Counted from the first letter of the stretch, positions 49,251 through 59,060 are shown. The stretch is DNA of 64,000 nucleotides from Acidimicrobiia bacterium (GCA_036271555.1 DATBAK010000005.1:58968-122967); one strand, 5' to 3'. Translations and numbers: made by a program. Notes: a model not told the origin generated them from the sequence alone.

Positions 49251-52200
49251 ATGGGCGCCGGAGGCAGCGGCGTGGCGGCGACGATCACTCGGACGGCGAG
49301 GCGCGCGGCCGGCGCACGCATCGGACCGTTCCGCTTGGAGCGGTATCTCGGGGGCGGGGCCGACACCGAGGTGTGGCGCGCCGACGGCGACGGCATCGTC
49401 GTCGCGCTGAAGCTGCGCCGGCGCGGCATCGACGACCCGCTCGCGACCGCCCGACTCGCCCGAGAGGCGACCGTCCTCCGCAGTGTCCGCCACCCCGCGC
49501 TCGTCGGCCTGTTCGACTCGGGCGAAGACGACGGCGAGCCCTATCTCGCCTTCGTCTTCCACGACGGCCCGACCCTCGCCGAGCACCTCGATGACGGCCG
49601 CCTGCCCGCCGAGGTCGCGGCCGCGACCTTCGCGCCGGTCGCCGACGCGCTCGCCGCGCTGCACGCGGCATCCGTTGTGCACCGCGACATCAAGCCGTCG
49701 AACGTCCTCTTGTCCGACATCGGGCCCTTGCTCATCGACGCCGGCCATGCGTCGATCCGCGGCACGACGTACGACGGGTGGGTCGACGACGCACCCGCGC
49801 TCGCGGGCACCACCGCATATCTCGCACCCGAAGCGGCCGACGAGCTGCCGTCCCCCGCGCTCGACGTGTACGCGCTCGGGGTCTCGGTGATCGAGGCGGT
49901 CACCGGCACGCCCCGCTCGGACGCCGTCGTCGCGGTGCCGGAGCCCTTGCGCGCGCTCGTGCGCGCGTGCGTCGACGACGATCCCGCCGTTCGCCCCGCC
50001 GCCACGCTCGTCGCAACCACCTTGCGGGTGATCGCCGCCGACGCGTCGCCCGCGGTCGGCCGCTTCCGTCCCGCGCTCATCGACCTCACCCGTCCCGACG
50101 AACCGCTCGACGCGCGCGACGCCGAGGCCGCGAACGCGGAACGCTCGGGACGCGCGGCCGAGCTCGGCACGCTGCTCGCAGCCGCGTACGACGGTGCGCT
50201 CGCCGACGAGCTGCGCCCGGTGCTCGTGAGCGCGCCACCAGGTACCGGGAAGAGCTGGCTCGTCGACGCGGCCGCGGCGCGCGTCGACCATCGCGGCGGC
50301 AAGGTCGTGCGGGCCGCGTGCACCCCGGCGCGCGGCGACGTGCGCGTCGTCGCCGACTGGCTGCTCGATCTCGGACGCGACACCGCAGGCGCGACCGAGC
50401 TCGCCGCCGTCGCCGGTCCCGCACCGGCGGCGATGCTGCTGCGCGCAGTGGGTCTCGGACGCGCGGGGGAAGGCGATGTCGATCCCGCGTGCGTCGCCGA
50501 CGCGATGGCGACCGTGCTCGCGCACGCCGCACCCGAAATCGACGACGACGGCCGGCGCGCGCCGCTCGTCTGCGTCGTCGAGGACCTGCACCACGCGTCG
50601 CTCGAGCTCCTCGACCTGCTGAGCCGGCTCGCGCTGCGCGCCGGTGTGCCCGGCGCGCTGTGGTGCACGACGCGCCCGAATTGGATCGACGCCGACGACC
50701 TCGAGTTCGAGCTGCTGCCGCTCGGTCCGCTCACACCCGAGGCGATCGCGGAGCTCGTCGGCGACGTCGGCGCGACCGGTGGTCGTCCGATCGAGGAGAT
50801 CGTCGCGGTCGCGGGTGGCAACCCGTTGCACGCGCGCGAAGCCGCGCTCGCGTTGCAGCGCGGCGAGTCGCTCACCGCGTCGACCTCGCTCCCCGATCTG
50901 ATCGCGGCGCGCTTCGCGTCGTACGAACCGACGTTGCGCGACGCGCTCGGTCTCGCCGCCGCGTGCGGCGACCAGTTCTGGCCCGAGGCGCTCGGTCGCG
51001 AGTTCCTCGACGCGGTCCCCGATCTCTACCGCGCCGGTGTCGCGCAGGCGCGCATGTGCTCGACGCTCTCGACGTCGACCGAGGCGCAGTTCCGTCATCC
51101 GCTGCTGCGCGAGGTCGCGTACGCGAGCCTCGACGAGGCGCGCCGGCGCCAGCTCCACGCGCGCCTCGGCCGCGTGCTCGACGCCGCCGACGCACCGCCC
51201 GAGGTCGTCGCCGAACAGGCGGGCACCGCGTTCCGACTCGGCGACACGGCCGCCGCGCCCCTCGCGGCGCGCTCGGCCGCCGACGCCGGCCGCGACGCGC
51301 TCGATCGCTTCTCGCTCCAAGCCGCCGAAGAGTGGATCGCGCTGCTGCGCGACACGCACGCGGAGTCGCAGCCCGGGCTCGCCGACCTGCTCGACACCGA
51401 GCTCGCGCTCGACCGCGGCGAGTACGAGCGCGCGCGGGAGCTCGTGGGCGCCGACCCGGAACAGGGCTCGCTCGCCGCCTCGCGTCTCGCGCTCGCGACC
51501 CGCGCCGCGTACGGCGTCGGCGAGCTCGGCGACGCGGAACGCTTCGGCGCGCGTGCCCTCGACCTGCTCGACGACGCGTCGGTCGACGCGGGCGCGCACA
51601 CGGTGATGTACGCGACCGTGCTCTCGCGTACCGGCCACTACGAGGCGGCCCTCGCGCTCCTCGACGGCGCCGCGCTGCACGCCGACGCCGCCGGGCTCCC
51701 CGGCCTGCACACGCGTCTGTCGGCGAAGGCCGCGCAGGTCGCAAGCGACCTCGCGCGGGCACGCGGCGGCTACTTCACGGACGCGATCGACCGCACGCGA
51801 CGCGCGATCGAGGAGCAGCGTCAGGCCGGCGACGTCCGCGCGTACGTGGCGTCCGCACCGGCGTTCATCGAGACGCTGTACATCGACTTCCCGCAAGAGG
51901 CGCTCCACCTCGCGATCGACGCCGCGGAGCGGGCGCGCACGATGGGCGACGTCACGAGCTTCGGCGCGCTCGCTCTGTCGGTCTGCGACGTCGCCCTCGA
52001 ATCCGAAGCCGCGCCGCAGCTCGAGGAATGGCTGCCGATCCTGCAGACGGCGCCGCTCGACGCGACGGGAAGGATCGAGGCCGACCTGCTCACGACCGTG
52101 GCCGAAGCGGCGTGTTCGCCGCGCGCGACGCCGATCGCCGCGGGGCTGTTGCTGCTCGCCGACCGTTCGCGCGCGCTCGGCGACGTCAGCCGCATCGAGC

Positions 52201-52778
52201 CCGAGATGGGCGCGGTCTGCAGCCTCGCGTGGACCGGTCGCGCGCATGCCGCGCGCGAGCTGCTGTCGGAGAAGGTGCGCGACCGGCTCCCACCGCAGAT
52301 CGCGGCGTCGTACGAGCTCGTCGTGCGCGCGCTCGAAGGCCCTCCGTGGACGCTCGACGGCGTCGACGCCCTCGATCTCACGACGCTGCACCACTACGAC
52401 CGCGCGCTGCTGCACTTGTTGCGCGACGAAGGCGACGCGGCCGACGCGCTGCTGCGCGAGCGCTACGAAGACCGCAAGCGCACGAGTGGATCCACGCGCC
52501 AGCGCTTCAGCCCGTACTTCCCCGGCGCGCTCGTCAGCGCGCTCGGGCCTTCCGACACGGAGCCCGACGTCGAGTGGCTGCTCGGTTGGATACACGAACC
52601 GCCGTTCCCGGGACTCTGGGTCGTGCACCGCGCGATCTGCGCGCTGCTGCTCTCCGAGCGCGCCGACACTCCGGAACCCGGCCTTGCCGCCACGGCGCGG
52701 CGGATCGTCGACATGACCGACGCCGACGAATCGGTGCGCGCGTGGATCAGCGAACGCTCGCGGCGCTCAGGCGCGTGA
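49251..52778 (+). CDS. Ser/Thr protein kinase fused to a STAND/AAA ATPase and helical-repeat region
   Basis: A 1175-residue multidomain protein. The kinase domain spans about residues 24-260: a Gly-rich loop LGGGADTEVW, Lys in VVALKLRR, catalytic loop VVHRDIKPSN near 143, and TAYLAPEAAD. The metal-binding DFG is DAG (LLIDAGHAS). An ATPase follows with Walker A SAPPGTGKSW near 327 and Walker B VCVVEDLHH near 442. A long Ala/Leu-rich helical-repeat C-terminus (residues about 600-1175) resembles MalT/TPR-type sensor arms. The layout recalls mycobacterial PknK. No membrane helix is seen. Confidence 0.85.
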   Translation: MGAGGSGVAATITRTARRAAGARIGPFRLERYLGGGADTEVWRADGDGIVVALKLRRRGIDDPLATARLAREATVLRSVRHPALVGLFDSGEDDGEPYLAFVFHDGPTLAEHLDDGRLPAEVAAATFAPVADALAALHAASVVHRDIKPSNVLLSDIGPLLIDAGHASIRGTTYDGWVDDAPALAGTTAYLAPEAADELPSPALDVYALGVSVIEAVTGTPRSDAVVAVPEPLRALVRACVDDDPAVRPAATLVATTLRVIAADASPAVGRFRPALIDLTRPDEPLDARDAEAANAERSGRAAELGTLLAAAYDGALADELRPVLVSAPPGTGKSWLVDAAAARVDHRGGKVVRAACTPARGDVRVVADWLLDLGRDTAGATELAAVAGPAPAAMLLRAVGLGRAGEGDVDPACVADAMATVLAHAAPEIDDDGRRAPLVCVVEDLHHASLELLDLLSRLALRAGVPGALWCTTRPNWIDADDLEFELLPLGPLTPEAIAELVGDVGATGGRPIEEIVAVAGGNPLHAREAALALQRGESLTASTSLPDLIAARFASYEPTLRDALGLAAACGDQFWPEALGREFLDAVPDLYRAGVAQARMCSTLSTSTEAQFRHPLLREVAYASLDEARRRQLHARLGRVLDAADAPPEVVAEQAGTAFRLGDTAAAPLAARSAADAGRDALDRFSLQAAEEWIALLRDTHAESQPGLADLLDTELALDRGEYERARELVGADPEQGSLAASRLALATRAAYGVGELGDAERFGARALDLLDDASVDAGAHTVMYATVLSRTGHYEAALALLDGAALHADAAGLPGLHTRLSAKAAQVASDLARARGGYFTDAIDRTRRAIEEQRQAGDVRAYVASAPAFIETLYIDFPQEALHLAIDAAERARTMGDVTSFGALALSVCDVALESEAAPQLEEWLPILQTAPLDATGRIEADLLTTVAEAACSPRATPIAAGLLLLADRSRALGDVSRIEPEMGAVCSLAWTGRAHAARELLSEKVRDRLPPQIAASYELVVRALEGPPWTLDGVDALDLTTLHHYDRALLHLLRDEGDAADALLRERYEDRKRTSGSTRQRFSPYFPGALVSALGPSDTEPDVEWLLGWIHEPPFPGLWVVHRAICALLLSERADTPEPGLAATARRIVDMTDADESVRAWISERSRRSGA

Positions 52779-55334
52779 CGCGATCGCGCTGTGCGACGCG
52801 AGCTGCGGCCCGATGAGCTCGATGCGGCGCTCGGGCCACGCGGTGAGCCACTCGTCGAACGCGTCGGGCGGGATCGGCCGGCTCAGGTAGTAGCCCTGCG
52901 CGATGTCGCAGCCGAAACGATCGAGACGCTCCCACGAGTCGTGGTTCTCGACGCCCTCGGCGACGACCTTCAGGTCGAGGTTGTGCGCGAGGTCGATGAT
53001 CGACTTCACGATCGCGGCATCGCTCTCGTTGCCGCTCATCGACATGACGAACGACTTGTCGACCTTCACCTCGTGCACCGGCAGCTTCTGCAGGTACGAC
53101 AGCGACGAGTAGCCGGTGCCGAAGTCGTCGATCGAGAGGCGGATGCCGAGGCGCGCGAGGCGGTCGATCGCGGCGACGGTACGACCGGTGTCCATGATGC
53201 TGGTCTCGGTGATCTCCATCGTGAGGTACGAGGGATCGAGGCCGGCGACCTTGAGCATGCCGTCGATCATCTCGGGCAGCTCCACGTCGATGAGCCCGAC
53301 GACCGACAGGTTCACCGCGACGTTGAGGTCCCAGCCCTTGGCGTGCCAGGAGCGGCACTGCGCGATCGCGCGCCGCGCGACGAAGTGGGTGAGCGGGCCG
53401 ATGAGGCCGGTGCGCTCCGCGATCGAGATGAACTCGTCGGGCGGGAGCATCCCGTACTCCGGGTGCTGCCACCGCACGAGCGCCTCGGCGCCGATGATCG
53501 CGCCGTCCGACAGTCGCGCCTTGGGCTGGTAGAAGACGAGGAGCTCGCCGTCGTCGATCGCGCGGCGCAGCGCGCCCGCGAGCTCGAGCCGGCGTACGGA
53601 GAAGTCGTCGCTCTCGGGCTCGTAGACGCCGACGCCCTGCGCGCGCTTCGCCTCGTACATCGCGATGTCGGCGTGCTTCATCAACGTCGCGGCGTCGGTG
53701 CCGTGCGCGGGTGCGAGCGCGATGCCGATGCTCCCACCGACTTCGAGAGCCATGCCTGCGACGGGGAGCGGCGCGGAGAGCCGCGTGCGGATCTCGTGCG
53801 CGACCGCGGCCGCGGCGTCGGCGTCGGCGATGTGCGGCAGCACGATCGAGTACTCGTCACCCCCGAGCCGGGCGACGGTCGCGTGCTCGTCGAGCGCCGC
53901 GCGCACGCGGCGCGCGACAAGGCGCAGCACCTCGTCGCCGGTGTCGTGACCGAGGGCGTCGTTGATGTCCTTGAAGCGGTCGAGGTCCATCAGGAGCACG
54001 GCAACCGCCTCGTTGCTCGACCGCTCCTCCAATGCCTCCTCGAGTCGCTCGAAGAGGTTGGCGCGGTTGGGCAGGCCGGTGAGCGCGTCGTGCATCGCCT
54101 GGTGCTCGCGCTCACTCACCTCGCGCGACAGGCGGTCGACGAGCCGGCCGTTCTCCAGCGCGACGCTCGAGTGGTTGGCGAGCGTCTCGAGCAGGCGCGC
54201 GTCCTGCGCGTCGAACGTGCTCGTCTCACCGAGACGGTCCCCGACCGTCAACGTGCCGACGACGCCCTTCGCGCCGTGCAACGGCGCCACGATGCAGTCG
54301 CGCACGCAGAGCCAGTCGAGATGCTCCTGCTCGTCGGCCTGCTTCGTCGATCGCGGCACGAGCACGGTCTTTCCCTCGCCGATGACCCGGCCCCGCATCC
54401 ACTCGCTCGGCAGCAGGTGCGCGGGCACCGACGTCTCGAACGGCATGTCGCCCTGCGCACGCAGCGCGAACACGGGCCCGTCCGGATCGGGCGACTCGAG
54501 CGTGAGCTCCGCGACATCGGCGCGCAGCAGCTCGCGCGCTTGTTCCAGGATCGACTCGAGGACGGACTCGGCGCGCTGGGATCCGCCGATGGCGCGCGTG
54601 AAGTCGTAGAAGAGTTGGAGGTTCGCGTACCGCTTCCACAGTGAGGTGTAGGAGCGGTAGGCGACCGCGATCATCGCGACCGGGATCGCGATCAGGACGG
54701 TCGCGGCGATGCTCGCGCGCACGAGCAGCGCGGCGGCGAGCGCGATGCTCGTGTTGCACGTCACGGTCACGGCGCCGGCGACCATGATCGTGCCGATCTG
54801 CGGCTCCTCGCCGTACCAGCGGATCACGACCGGGATCGCGATCGACGACACCGCTCCGGCGCAACCGACCGCGACGAGTGCCGAGAGCCACGACATCGGC
54901 TGCACGATCGTCGCACCGCCGACGAGGGATCGGAACAGGATGATCGCGACGGTCGCCTCGGCCGCGGCGACACCGACGTTGCAGAGGAGCTTGTCGATCC
55001 GCTGCCGGTGGCGCAGCACGAGCGTCGTCGTGCAGCCGATGAGGTACGCGCAGATCAGGCCGAGCGGGCCGACGTAGAACAGGCCGACGACGAGCGGCAC
55101 GTAGTTCAGCGTGAAGCCGTGCGACTGGCCCTTCACCTCGAGGTCGAAGCCGGTTGCCTCGGTCACCGCGAACGCGACCAGGAATGCCCACCACGGCAAG
55201 TGCGTGTGCTCGTGCACCGATGGCAGTCCGGGCACGACCGTCACGAACATCGCGATCGCGAACGCGATGAGCGCGCTGCCGAGCAAACCGGTGCGCTGAT
55301 CGGGCGTCAGCCAGCGCGCCGCGCGCTCGCTCAT
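52767..55334 (-). CDS. Membrane GGDEF-EAL cyclic-di-GMP turnover protein with GAF-like domain
   Basis: An 855-residue protein. About seven or eight N-terminal membrane helices cover residues 10-225, followed by a GAF-like sensor region (about 240-385). A GGDEF domain with the signature RLGGDEYSIV lies near 493 and an EAL domain with GAEALVRWQ near 615. The EAL part keeps MEITETSIMD, IDDFGTGYSSLSYL and VVAEGVEN, so both diguanylate cyclase and phosphodiesterase activities look possible. The ATG at 55334 is chosen since the next ATG upstream (55373) adds only a basic, Pro-rich stretch. The stop overlaps the kinase gene's end by 12 bases. Confidence 0.9.
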   Translation of the reverse strand: MSERAARWLTPDQRTGLLGSALIAFAIAMFVTVVPGLPSVHEHTHLPWWAFLVAFAVTEATGFDLEVKGQSHGFTLNYVPLVVGLFYVGPLGLICAYLIGCTTTLVLRHRQRIDKLLCNVGVAAAEATVAIILFRSLVGGATIVQPMSWLSALVAVGCAGAVSSIAIPVVIRWYGEEPQIGTIMVAGAVTVTCNTSIALAAALLVRASIAATVLIAIPVAMIAVAYRSYTSLWKRYANLQLFYDFTRAIGGSQRAESVLESILEQARELLRADVAELTLESPDPDGPVFALRAQGDMPFETSVPAHLLPSEWMRGRVIGEGKTVLVPRSTKQADEQEHLDWLCVRDCIVAPLHGAKGVVGTLTVGDRLGETSTFDAQDARLLETLANHSSVALENGRLVDRLSREVSEREHQAMHDALTGLPNRANLFERLEEALEERSSNEAVAVLLMDLDRFKDINDALGHDTGDEVLRLVARRVRAALDEHATVARLGGDEYSIVLPHIADADAAAAVAHEIRTRLSAPLPVAGMALEVGGSIGIALAPAHGTDAATLMKHADIAMYEAKRAQGVGVYEPESDDFSVRRLELAGALRRAIDDGELLVFYQPKARLSDGAIIGAEALVRWQHPEYGMLPPDEFISIAERTGLIGPLTHFVARRAIAQCRSWHAKGWDLNVAVNLSVVGLIDVELPEMIDGMLKVAGLDPSYLTMEITETSIMDTGRTVAAIDRLARLGIRLSIDDFGTGYSSLSYLQKLPVHEVKVDKSFVMSMSGNESDAAIVKSIIDLAHNLDLKVVAEGVENHDSWERLDRFGCDIAQGYYLSRPIPPDAFDEWLTAWPERRIELIGPQLASHSAIASRA

Positions 55335-55434
55335 GACCGGCCCCGGGCGCGCGCCGGAACGAGGTCGCCGCATTCGGCGATGTCGTTCCGAGTGGGTTCC
55401 ATGCTCGCGCTCCCGCTGACAGCCGCCCGGCTCA

Positions 55435-55696
55435 CCAGGTCGTATCGGCAGGTCAGGGGGTCCGCTTCAGGTCTTCGTCCGGGCCGCCGATCCCCTGGAA
55501 GGCGGGCGCCGCGAAATTTCTCCGGAAACCGCTCAACCCACGCAGCGTGGCCACCGATAGCTATCCGTGAGGCGGAGCGAGCCCGCCTCCTCGGACGAGA
55601 CAGTGATCCGCAGGGCGCACATTGGTCGCCTAGCCCCGCGGGGAGTCAGTGGCGAAACCGGCGTCCGGGCCAGCCCAAATGAAAAGGACTGCCCCG
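55435..55696 (+). promoter_or_regulatory. Hairpin-rich leader of the small secreted peptide gene
   Basis: The 362-base gap 55335-55696 holds no gene but several compact palindromes in a row. These are CCACG-CAG-CGTGG (around 55535), GATAGCTATC (around 55557), AGGCGG-AGCGAGC-CCGCCT (around 55572-55590), and CCCCGCGGGG (around 55637). Together they suggest a structured 5' leader for the 55697 gene. I compared it mentally with c-di-GMP and c-di-AMP riboswitches and did not find their cores. Confidence 0.4.
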
Positions 55697-55867
55697 ATGT
55701 CGCGTTTCCTGACCCTTTCGTCCCGTCGTCTCTTCGCCGTCGCCGCCCTGGTGACCGCGACCGCCGTCCCCTCGGTCATCGTGGCCGGGCAGACCGCAGC
55801 CGGCGCCAAGACCACGGCGACCACCACGCCCACGACGTTGGTGACCAACGGCGGCAAGATGCACTGA
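55697..55867 (+). CDS. Small secreted peptide
   Basis: A 56-residue exported peptide. It has a basic start (MSRFLTLSSRRLF), a hydrophobic core (AVAALVTATAVPSVIVAG), then a probable signal-peptidase site near QTAAGA. That leaves a mature peptide of about 20 residues rich in Thr and ending LVTNGGKMH. AAAAGGA lies nine bases before the ATG; an in-frame ATG at 55679 would add six residues. It has its own leader and a hairpin at the stop codon. Function unknown; secreted signalling or cell-surface roles are guesses. Confidence 0.6.
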   Translation: MSRFLTLSSRRLFAVAALVTATAVPSVIVAGQTAAGAKTTATTTPTTLVTNGGKMH

Positions 55868-55884
55868 TCGAGCTGCGCTCGATC
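55866..55884 (+). terminator. Hairpin at the end of the small peptide gene
   Basis: GATCGAG (55866-55872) and CTCGATC (55878-55884) form a perfect 7-bp stem with a five-base loop overlapping the stop codon, followed by TTGCAGGTG. It is a plausible but weak terminator. Confidence 0.45.
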
Positions 55885-55920
55885 TTGCAGGTGTAACTGG
55901 GCCCTTCCCCCCGGCTCAGT

Positions 55921-56379
55921 TCAGGTGAGGTAACGGCTGACGGTCTCGATCACCGCGGCGGGCTTTTCGGAGCCCTCGGACTCCACGGTGATTCGGACGA
56001 CGGCCTGTACCCCACCGGCGACCTCGGTCGCCTCGGCCAGCTCTCCCCGCGCCCGAATGCGAACCCCCGATCGCACGGGCGCGGGGAAGCGGCCCTTGTT
56101 CACTCCGTAGTTGATGCCCATCGAGATGTTCTGCACCTCGCAGAGCTCGAAGAGGAAGCGGGCGCACAACGACAGGGTGAGATAACCGTGCGCGATGGTG
56201 CCGCCGAACGGCCCCGCCTTCGCCCGCTCGACGTCGACGTGGATCCACTGGTGATCGTCCGTCGCGTCGGCGAACCGGTTGATCCGCTCCTGCGTGATCT
56301 CGATCCAGTCGGTCGGACCGAACGTCTCGCCGACCGAGGTGAGCAGCTCCGCGGGTGACCCGAACGTCTTCTTCGCCAT
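55921..56379 (-). CDS. MaoC-like (R)-specific enoyl-CoA hydratase
   Basis: A 152-residue hot-dog-fold protein. The hydratase-2 motif is present: INRFADATDDHQWIHVD, with the catalytic Asp and His in the DxxxxH spacing, followed by GGTIAHGYLTLSL. Family members hydrate enoyl-CoAs in fatty-acid or steroid side-chain breakdown, or PHA supply. It is preceded on the same strand by the putative anti-sigma gene (22 bases), but shared function is unlikely. Confidence 0.88.
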   Translation of the reverse strand: MAKKTFGSPAELLTSVGETFGPTDWIEITQERINRFADATDDHQWIHVDVERAKAGPFGGTIAHGYLTLSLCARFLFELCEVQNISMGINYGVNKGRFPAPVRSGVRIRARGELAEATEVAGGVQAVVRITVESEGSEKPAAVIETVSRYLT

Positions 56380-56401
56380 GCGGGCAGCTTGCCAGCGCGC
56401 G

Positions 56402-57652
56402 CTAGGACGGCGCCACGACGAGGATCGTCCCGTTGAAGACGGCGATCCAGAGTGTCGGCCCCGCGACGACGACCCGGTCGAGGCCCGGTTCGTTCGATGG
56501 CGACGGCACGAAGCGGCGCGATCGCACGCTCACAGGTCCGAAGCTCCCGCCGCCGGCGTCGTAGTTGGCGTAGCCGCGCGTTGTGCCGTCGGTCGTCGAC
56601 GCGACGATCTGATCCACGCCGACCGCCCACAGCACGTTGCGTTCGAGGGTCGCGCCCGACACGGACGCCGGCCGGAGGAACACCACCGGCTTCGGGGACA
56701 CTCGGCGACCGTCGACGATCTCGAAGACCAGACCGTCGCTGCGAGTGACCCAGCTTGCGCCGGGCTGTGCCGCGGCCGTGATGCCGACGATCGCACTCGC
56801 CGCGGGCGCACCGGGTGTCGCGATCGGCACGACGCGCGTTGTGCGGTTCGTCGCCGTATCGATCACGGCGACGCGGGAGTCGTCGAGCCCGACCTCGACG
56901 TTGTCGCCGACGACCGCAAGCGACACCGACGGATGTGGCAGCCGGATGCGCGCGGCCACGGCGCCGGACTCGTCGATTCGGTACAGGTTCGTCGAACCCT
57001 GGCCGGCGAGCCAGGCCGAACCCGCGCCGACGGCAAGTGAGCACGCGCATGAATCGCGAGCCGCCAGCGCGCGCGTGAGCACGACCCGCCGGGTCGCGAG
57101 GTCGACGCGGCTGACGGTCGTTCGGGGCACCCCACCGTCGCCCCCGCCCACCACCCATACCGAACCGCTACCCGCGGCGATCGAGAAGACCGCCTCCTGC
57201 GGAACGCGCACGACGTCGAGCAGCCGGCCCGAATCGGACGCGTGCCGCTCGATCGCGATGCTTGGCGTCGCGTTGGTCGAGCCTGATCCGCGCGACAGGA
57301 TCGCCGGCGAATTGTTGGCGAGCCACACGTCGCGACCGTCGAACGCGATGGGTTCGGGTGCCCAGTCGCCACCGAAGGACTGCCGCACCACGAGCCGGTG
57401 CGGGAGCCGGCGGGTCGCAGTCGTCGACGCGACCGTCCGAACATCGCCGGTCGTGTGATCGCCTACGGCGACGACGATCCCGACGATCAGCAGGATCGAG
57501 AGGAATGCGACCGTGCCCTCGCGTCGCAGCACGCGGCGGCGCGTGTGCCGCCGGAGCGCGCGTGTCGCCACGGGTCGCGCCGTCGTCTCGTCGATCGCGA
57601 CGTCGTCTGCGAGGTCGCGCAGAACATCCTGCAGGTGCTGCTCGTCAATCAT
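56402..57652 (-). CDS. Membrane-anchored beta-propeller-like protein, putative anti-sigma partner
   Basis: A 416-residue protein. A cytoplasmic N-terminus of about 45 residues ([20 protein letters not shown], Arg-rich) precedes a single membrane helix ([17 protein letters not shown]). The extracytoplasmic part is built of repeated WLANN/WVVGGG/AWLAGQG-type strands, suggestive of a beta-propeller. The ATG overlaps the sigma-factor stop by eight bases, the usual arrangement for an ECF sigma factor and its membrane regulator. I do not see a classical zinc anti-sigma motif (HxxxCxxC), so the regulatory role is inferred from position. Confidence 0.68.
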   Translation of the reverse strand: MIDEQHLQDVLRDLADDVAIDETTARPVATRALRRHTRRRVLRREGTVAFLSILLIVGIVVAVGDHTTGDVRTVASTTATRRLPHRLVVRQSFGGDWAPEPIAFDGRDVWLANNSPAILSRGSGSTNATPSIAIERHASDSGRLLDVVRVPQEAVFSIAAGSGSVWVVGGGDGGVPRTTVSRVDLATRRVVLTRALAARDSCACSLAVGAGSAWLAGQGSTNLYRIDESGAVAARIRLPHPSVSLAVVGDNVEVGLDDSRVAVIDTATNRTTRVVPIATPGAPAASAIVGITAAAQPGASWVTRSDGLVFEIVDGRRVSPKPVVFLRPASVSGATLERNVLWAVGVDQIVASTTDGTTRGYANYDAGGGSFGPVSVRSRRFVPSPSNEPGLDRVVVAGPTLWIAVFNGTILVVAPS

Positions 57653-58199
57653 CGTCCTGCTCCTCCAACACGGCGCGCAGCGCGGCGAGCGCGCGTGCCG
57701 TCGTGCTCTTCGCAGTGCCGACGCTGCAGCGCATGACGCGCGCGCACTGCTCGACGCTGAGGTCCTCGAAATACCGCAGCACGAGCGCGGTGCGCTGACG
57801 GTTCGGCAACCGCGCCAGCGCCGCGGCGACCGCGGCGCGTTCGACGATCGCGGTGTCGTCGCCCGGCGCGGCCGTCGCCGGTCGATCTTGGCGTGCGTGG
57901 CGCTCGACGACGCGGCGATGGCGCTCGGCCGAGCGCGCCGCGTTCACGACCGCGACGCGCAGGTAGGGCCAGAAGTCGTCGACCTCGCGGTTCTGCCACT
58001 TCAACCAGACGCGCGCGAGCGCGTCGGCGGCGATCGCCTGCGCGTCGACGCCGGGGCCGCCGGTGAGCGAGGCGAGCCGCACGCCACGCACGAAGTGCTC
58101 GTCGAAGAGCGCGTCGAACGACACGTCGGACACGCCCGCGAGCGGCGCGGCGGACGTGGCCGCGGACTCCACCGTTTCCCCGATCACGTCATCGCACAC
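57645..58199 (-). CDS. ECF-type RNA polymerase sigma factor
   Basis: A 184-residue sigma factor. Region 2 covers [20 protein letters not shown] through [12 protein letters not shown], and region 4 is [20 protein letters not shown] with the helix-turn-helix [20 protein letters not shown]. There is no region 3, as expected for the extracytoplasmic-function group (SigE/SigM-like). The GTG at 58199 has GGGGGGA upstream. Translationally coupled to the membrane protein that follows. The signal and promoter targets are unknown. Confidence 0.87.
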   Translation of the reverse strand: MCDDVIGETVESAATSAAPLAGVSDVSFDALFDEHFVRGVRLASLTGGPGVDAQAIAADALARVWLKWQNREVDDFWPYLRVAVVNAARSAERHRRVVERHARQDRPATAAPGDDTAIVERAAVAAALARLPNRQRTALVLRYFEDLSVEQCARVMRCSVGTAKSTTARALAALRAVLEEQDDD

Positions 58200-58289
58200 C
58201 GTTCCCCCCGAACGATGAGACGCCGAGATCCCCCCGAAAGGTTGCCTGGTACGTTGCGCGTCCCGTCGGCACGAGGAGAGCGAGTCGAG

Positions 58290-59060
58290 ATGGTGGACCT
58301 GAGCCAGGCGGTCGCGCTGGTGACCGGCGGTGCGTCCGGGCTCGGCGAGGGGACCGTGCGGCGCCTGCACGCAGCCGGCGCGGGGGTCGTGATCTTCGAC
58401 AAGAACGCCGAGCGCGGCGCCGCCCTCGCTTCGGAGCTCGGGCCGCGTGCGGTGTTCGCCGACGGCGACGTCACCTCGGAGGAGTCGGTCCTCGCGGGCA
58501 TGGGCCTCGCGGCGGAGCTCGGCACACTGCGGGTCGTCGTGAACTGCGCGGGCAGCGGCATGGTCGGCCGTACCGTCGACCGCAACGGCGCGCCGCACGA
58601 TTTCGGCACGTTCGAGTGGGTCATCAAGCTGAACCTGATCGGCACGTTCAACGTCGCTCGGCTCGGCGCCGCGCAGATGGCGAAGAACGAGCCCAACGCC
58701 GACGGCGAGCGCGGCGTGATCGTGAACACCGCATCGATCGCCGCGTTCGACGGGCAGATCGGCCAGCTCGCGTACTCCGCGTCGAAGGGTGGGGTCGTCG
58801 GGATGACGCTGCCGATGGCGCGCGACCTGGGCGTGCTCGGCATCCGCGTGATGACGATCGCGCCCGGCAGCTTCGACACGCCGATCTTCGGGTTCGCCTC
58901 CGACAAGATGAAGGAAGGCCTCACCGCGATCGTGCCGTTCCCGAACCGGATGGGCACCCCGGACGAGTACGCGCAGCTCGTCGAGCACATCGCGACGAAC
59001 CCCTATCTCAACGGCGAGGTCATCCGCATCGACGGCGCGGTGAGATTCCCGCCGAAGTAG
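58290..59060 (+). CDS. Short-chain dehydrogenase, HSD10/3-hydroxyacyl-CoA dehydrogenase-like
   Basis: A 256-residue [18 protein letters not shown] is the cofactor turn, VVNCAGSG replaces NNAG, and the catalytic Ser is in [14 protein letters not shown] with Tyr-x3-Lys in YSASK. The FDGQIGQ-x-AYSASK stretch and closing [16 protein letters not shown] are characteristic of 17-beta-HSD type 10 (3-hydroxy-2-methylbutyryl-CoA dehydrogenase)-like enzymes. The substrate is thus likely a branched or short 3-hydroxyacyl-CoA or a steroid. GAGGAG precedes the ATG. Divergent from the sigma factor gene. Confidence 0.87.
   Translation: MVDLSQAVALVTGGASGLGEGTVRRLHAAGAGVVIFDKNAERGAALASELGPRAVFADGDVTSEESVLAGMGLAAELGTLRVVVNCAGSGMVGRTVDRNGAPHDFGTFEWVIKLNLIGTFNVARLGAAQMAKNEPNADGERGVIVNTASIAAFDGQIGQLAYSASKGGVVGMTLPMARDLGVLGIRVMTIAPGSFDTPIFGFASDKMKEGLTAIVPFPNRMGTPDEYAQLVEHIATNPYLNGEVIRIDGAVRFPPK

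Noticed and set aside
55500..55690. Cyclic-di-GMP or cyclic-di-AMP riboswitch before the small secreted peptide
   Set aside because: Tempting beside a GGDEF-EAL gene, but the conserved core words of GEMM and ydaO classes are not present. Kept only as a hairpin-rich leader.
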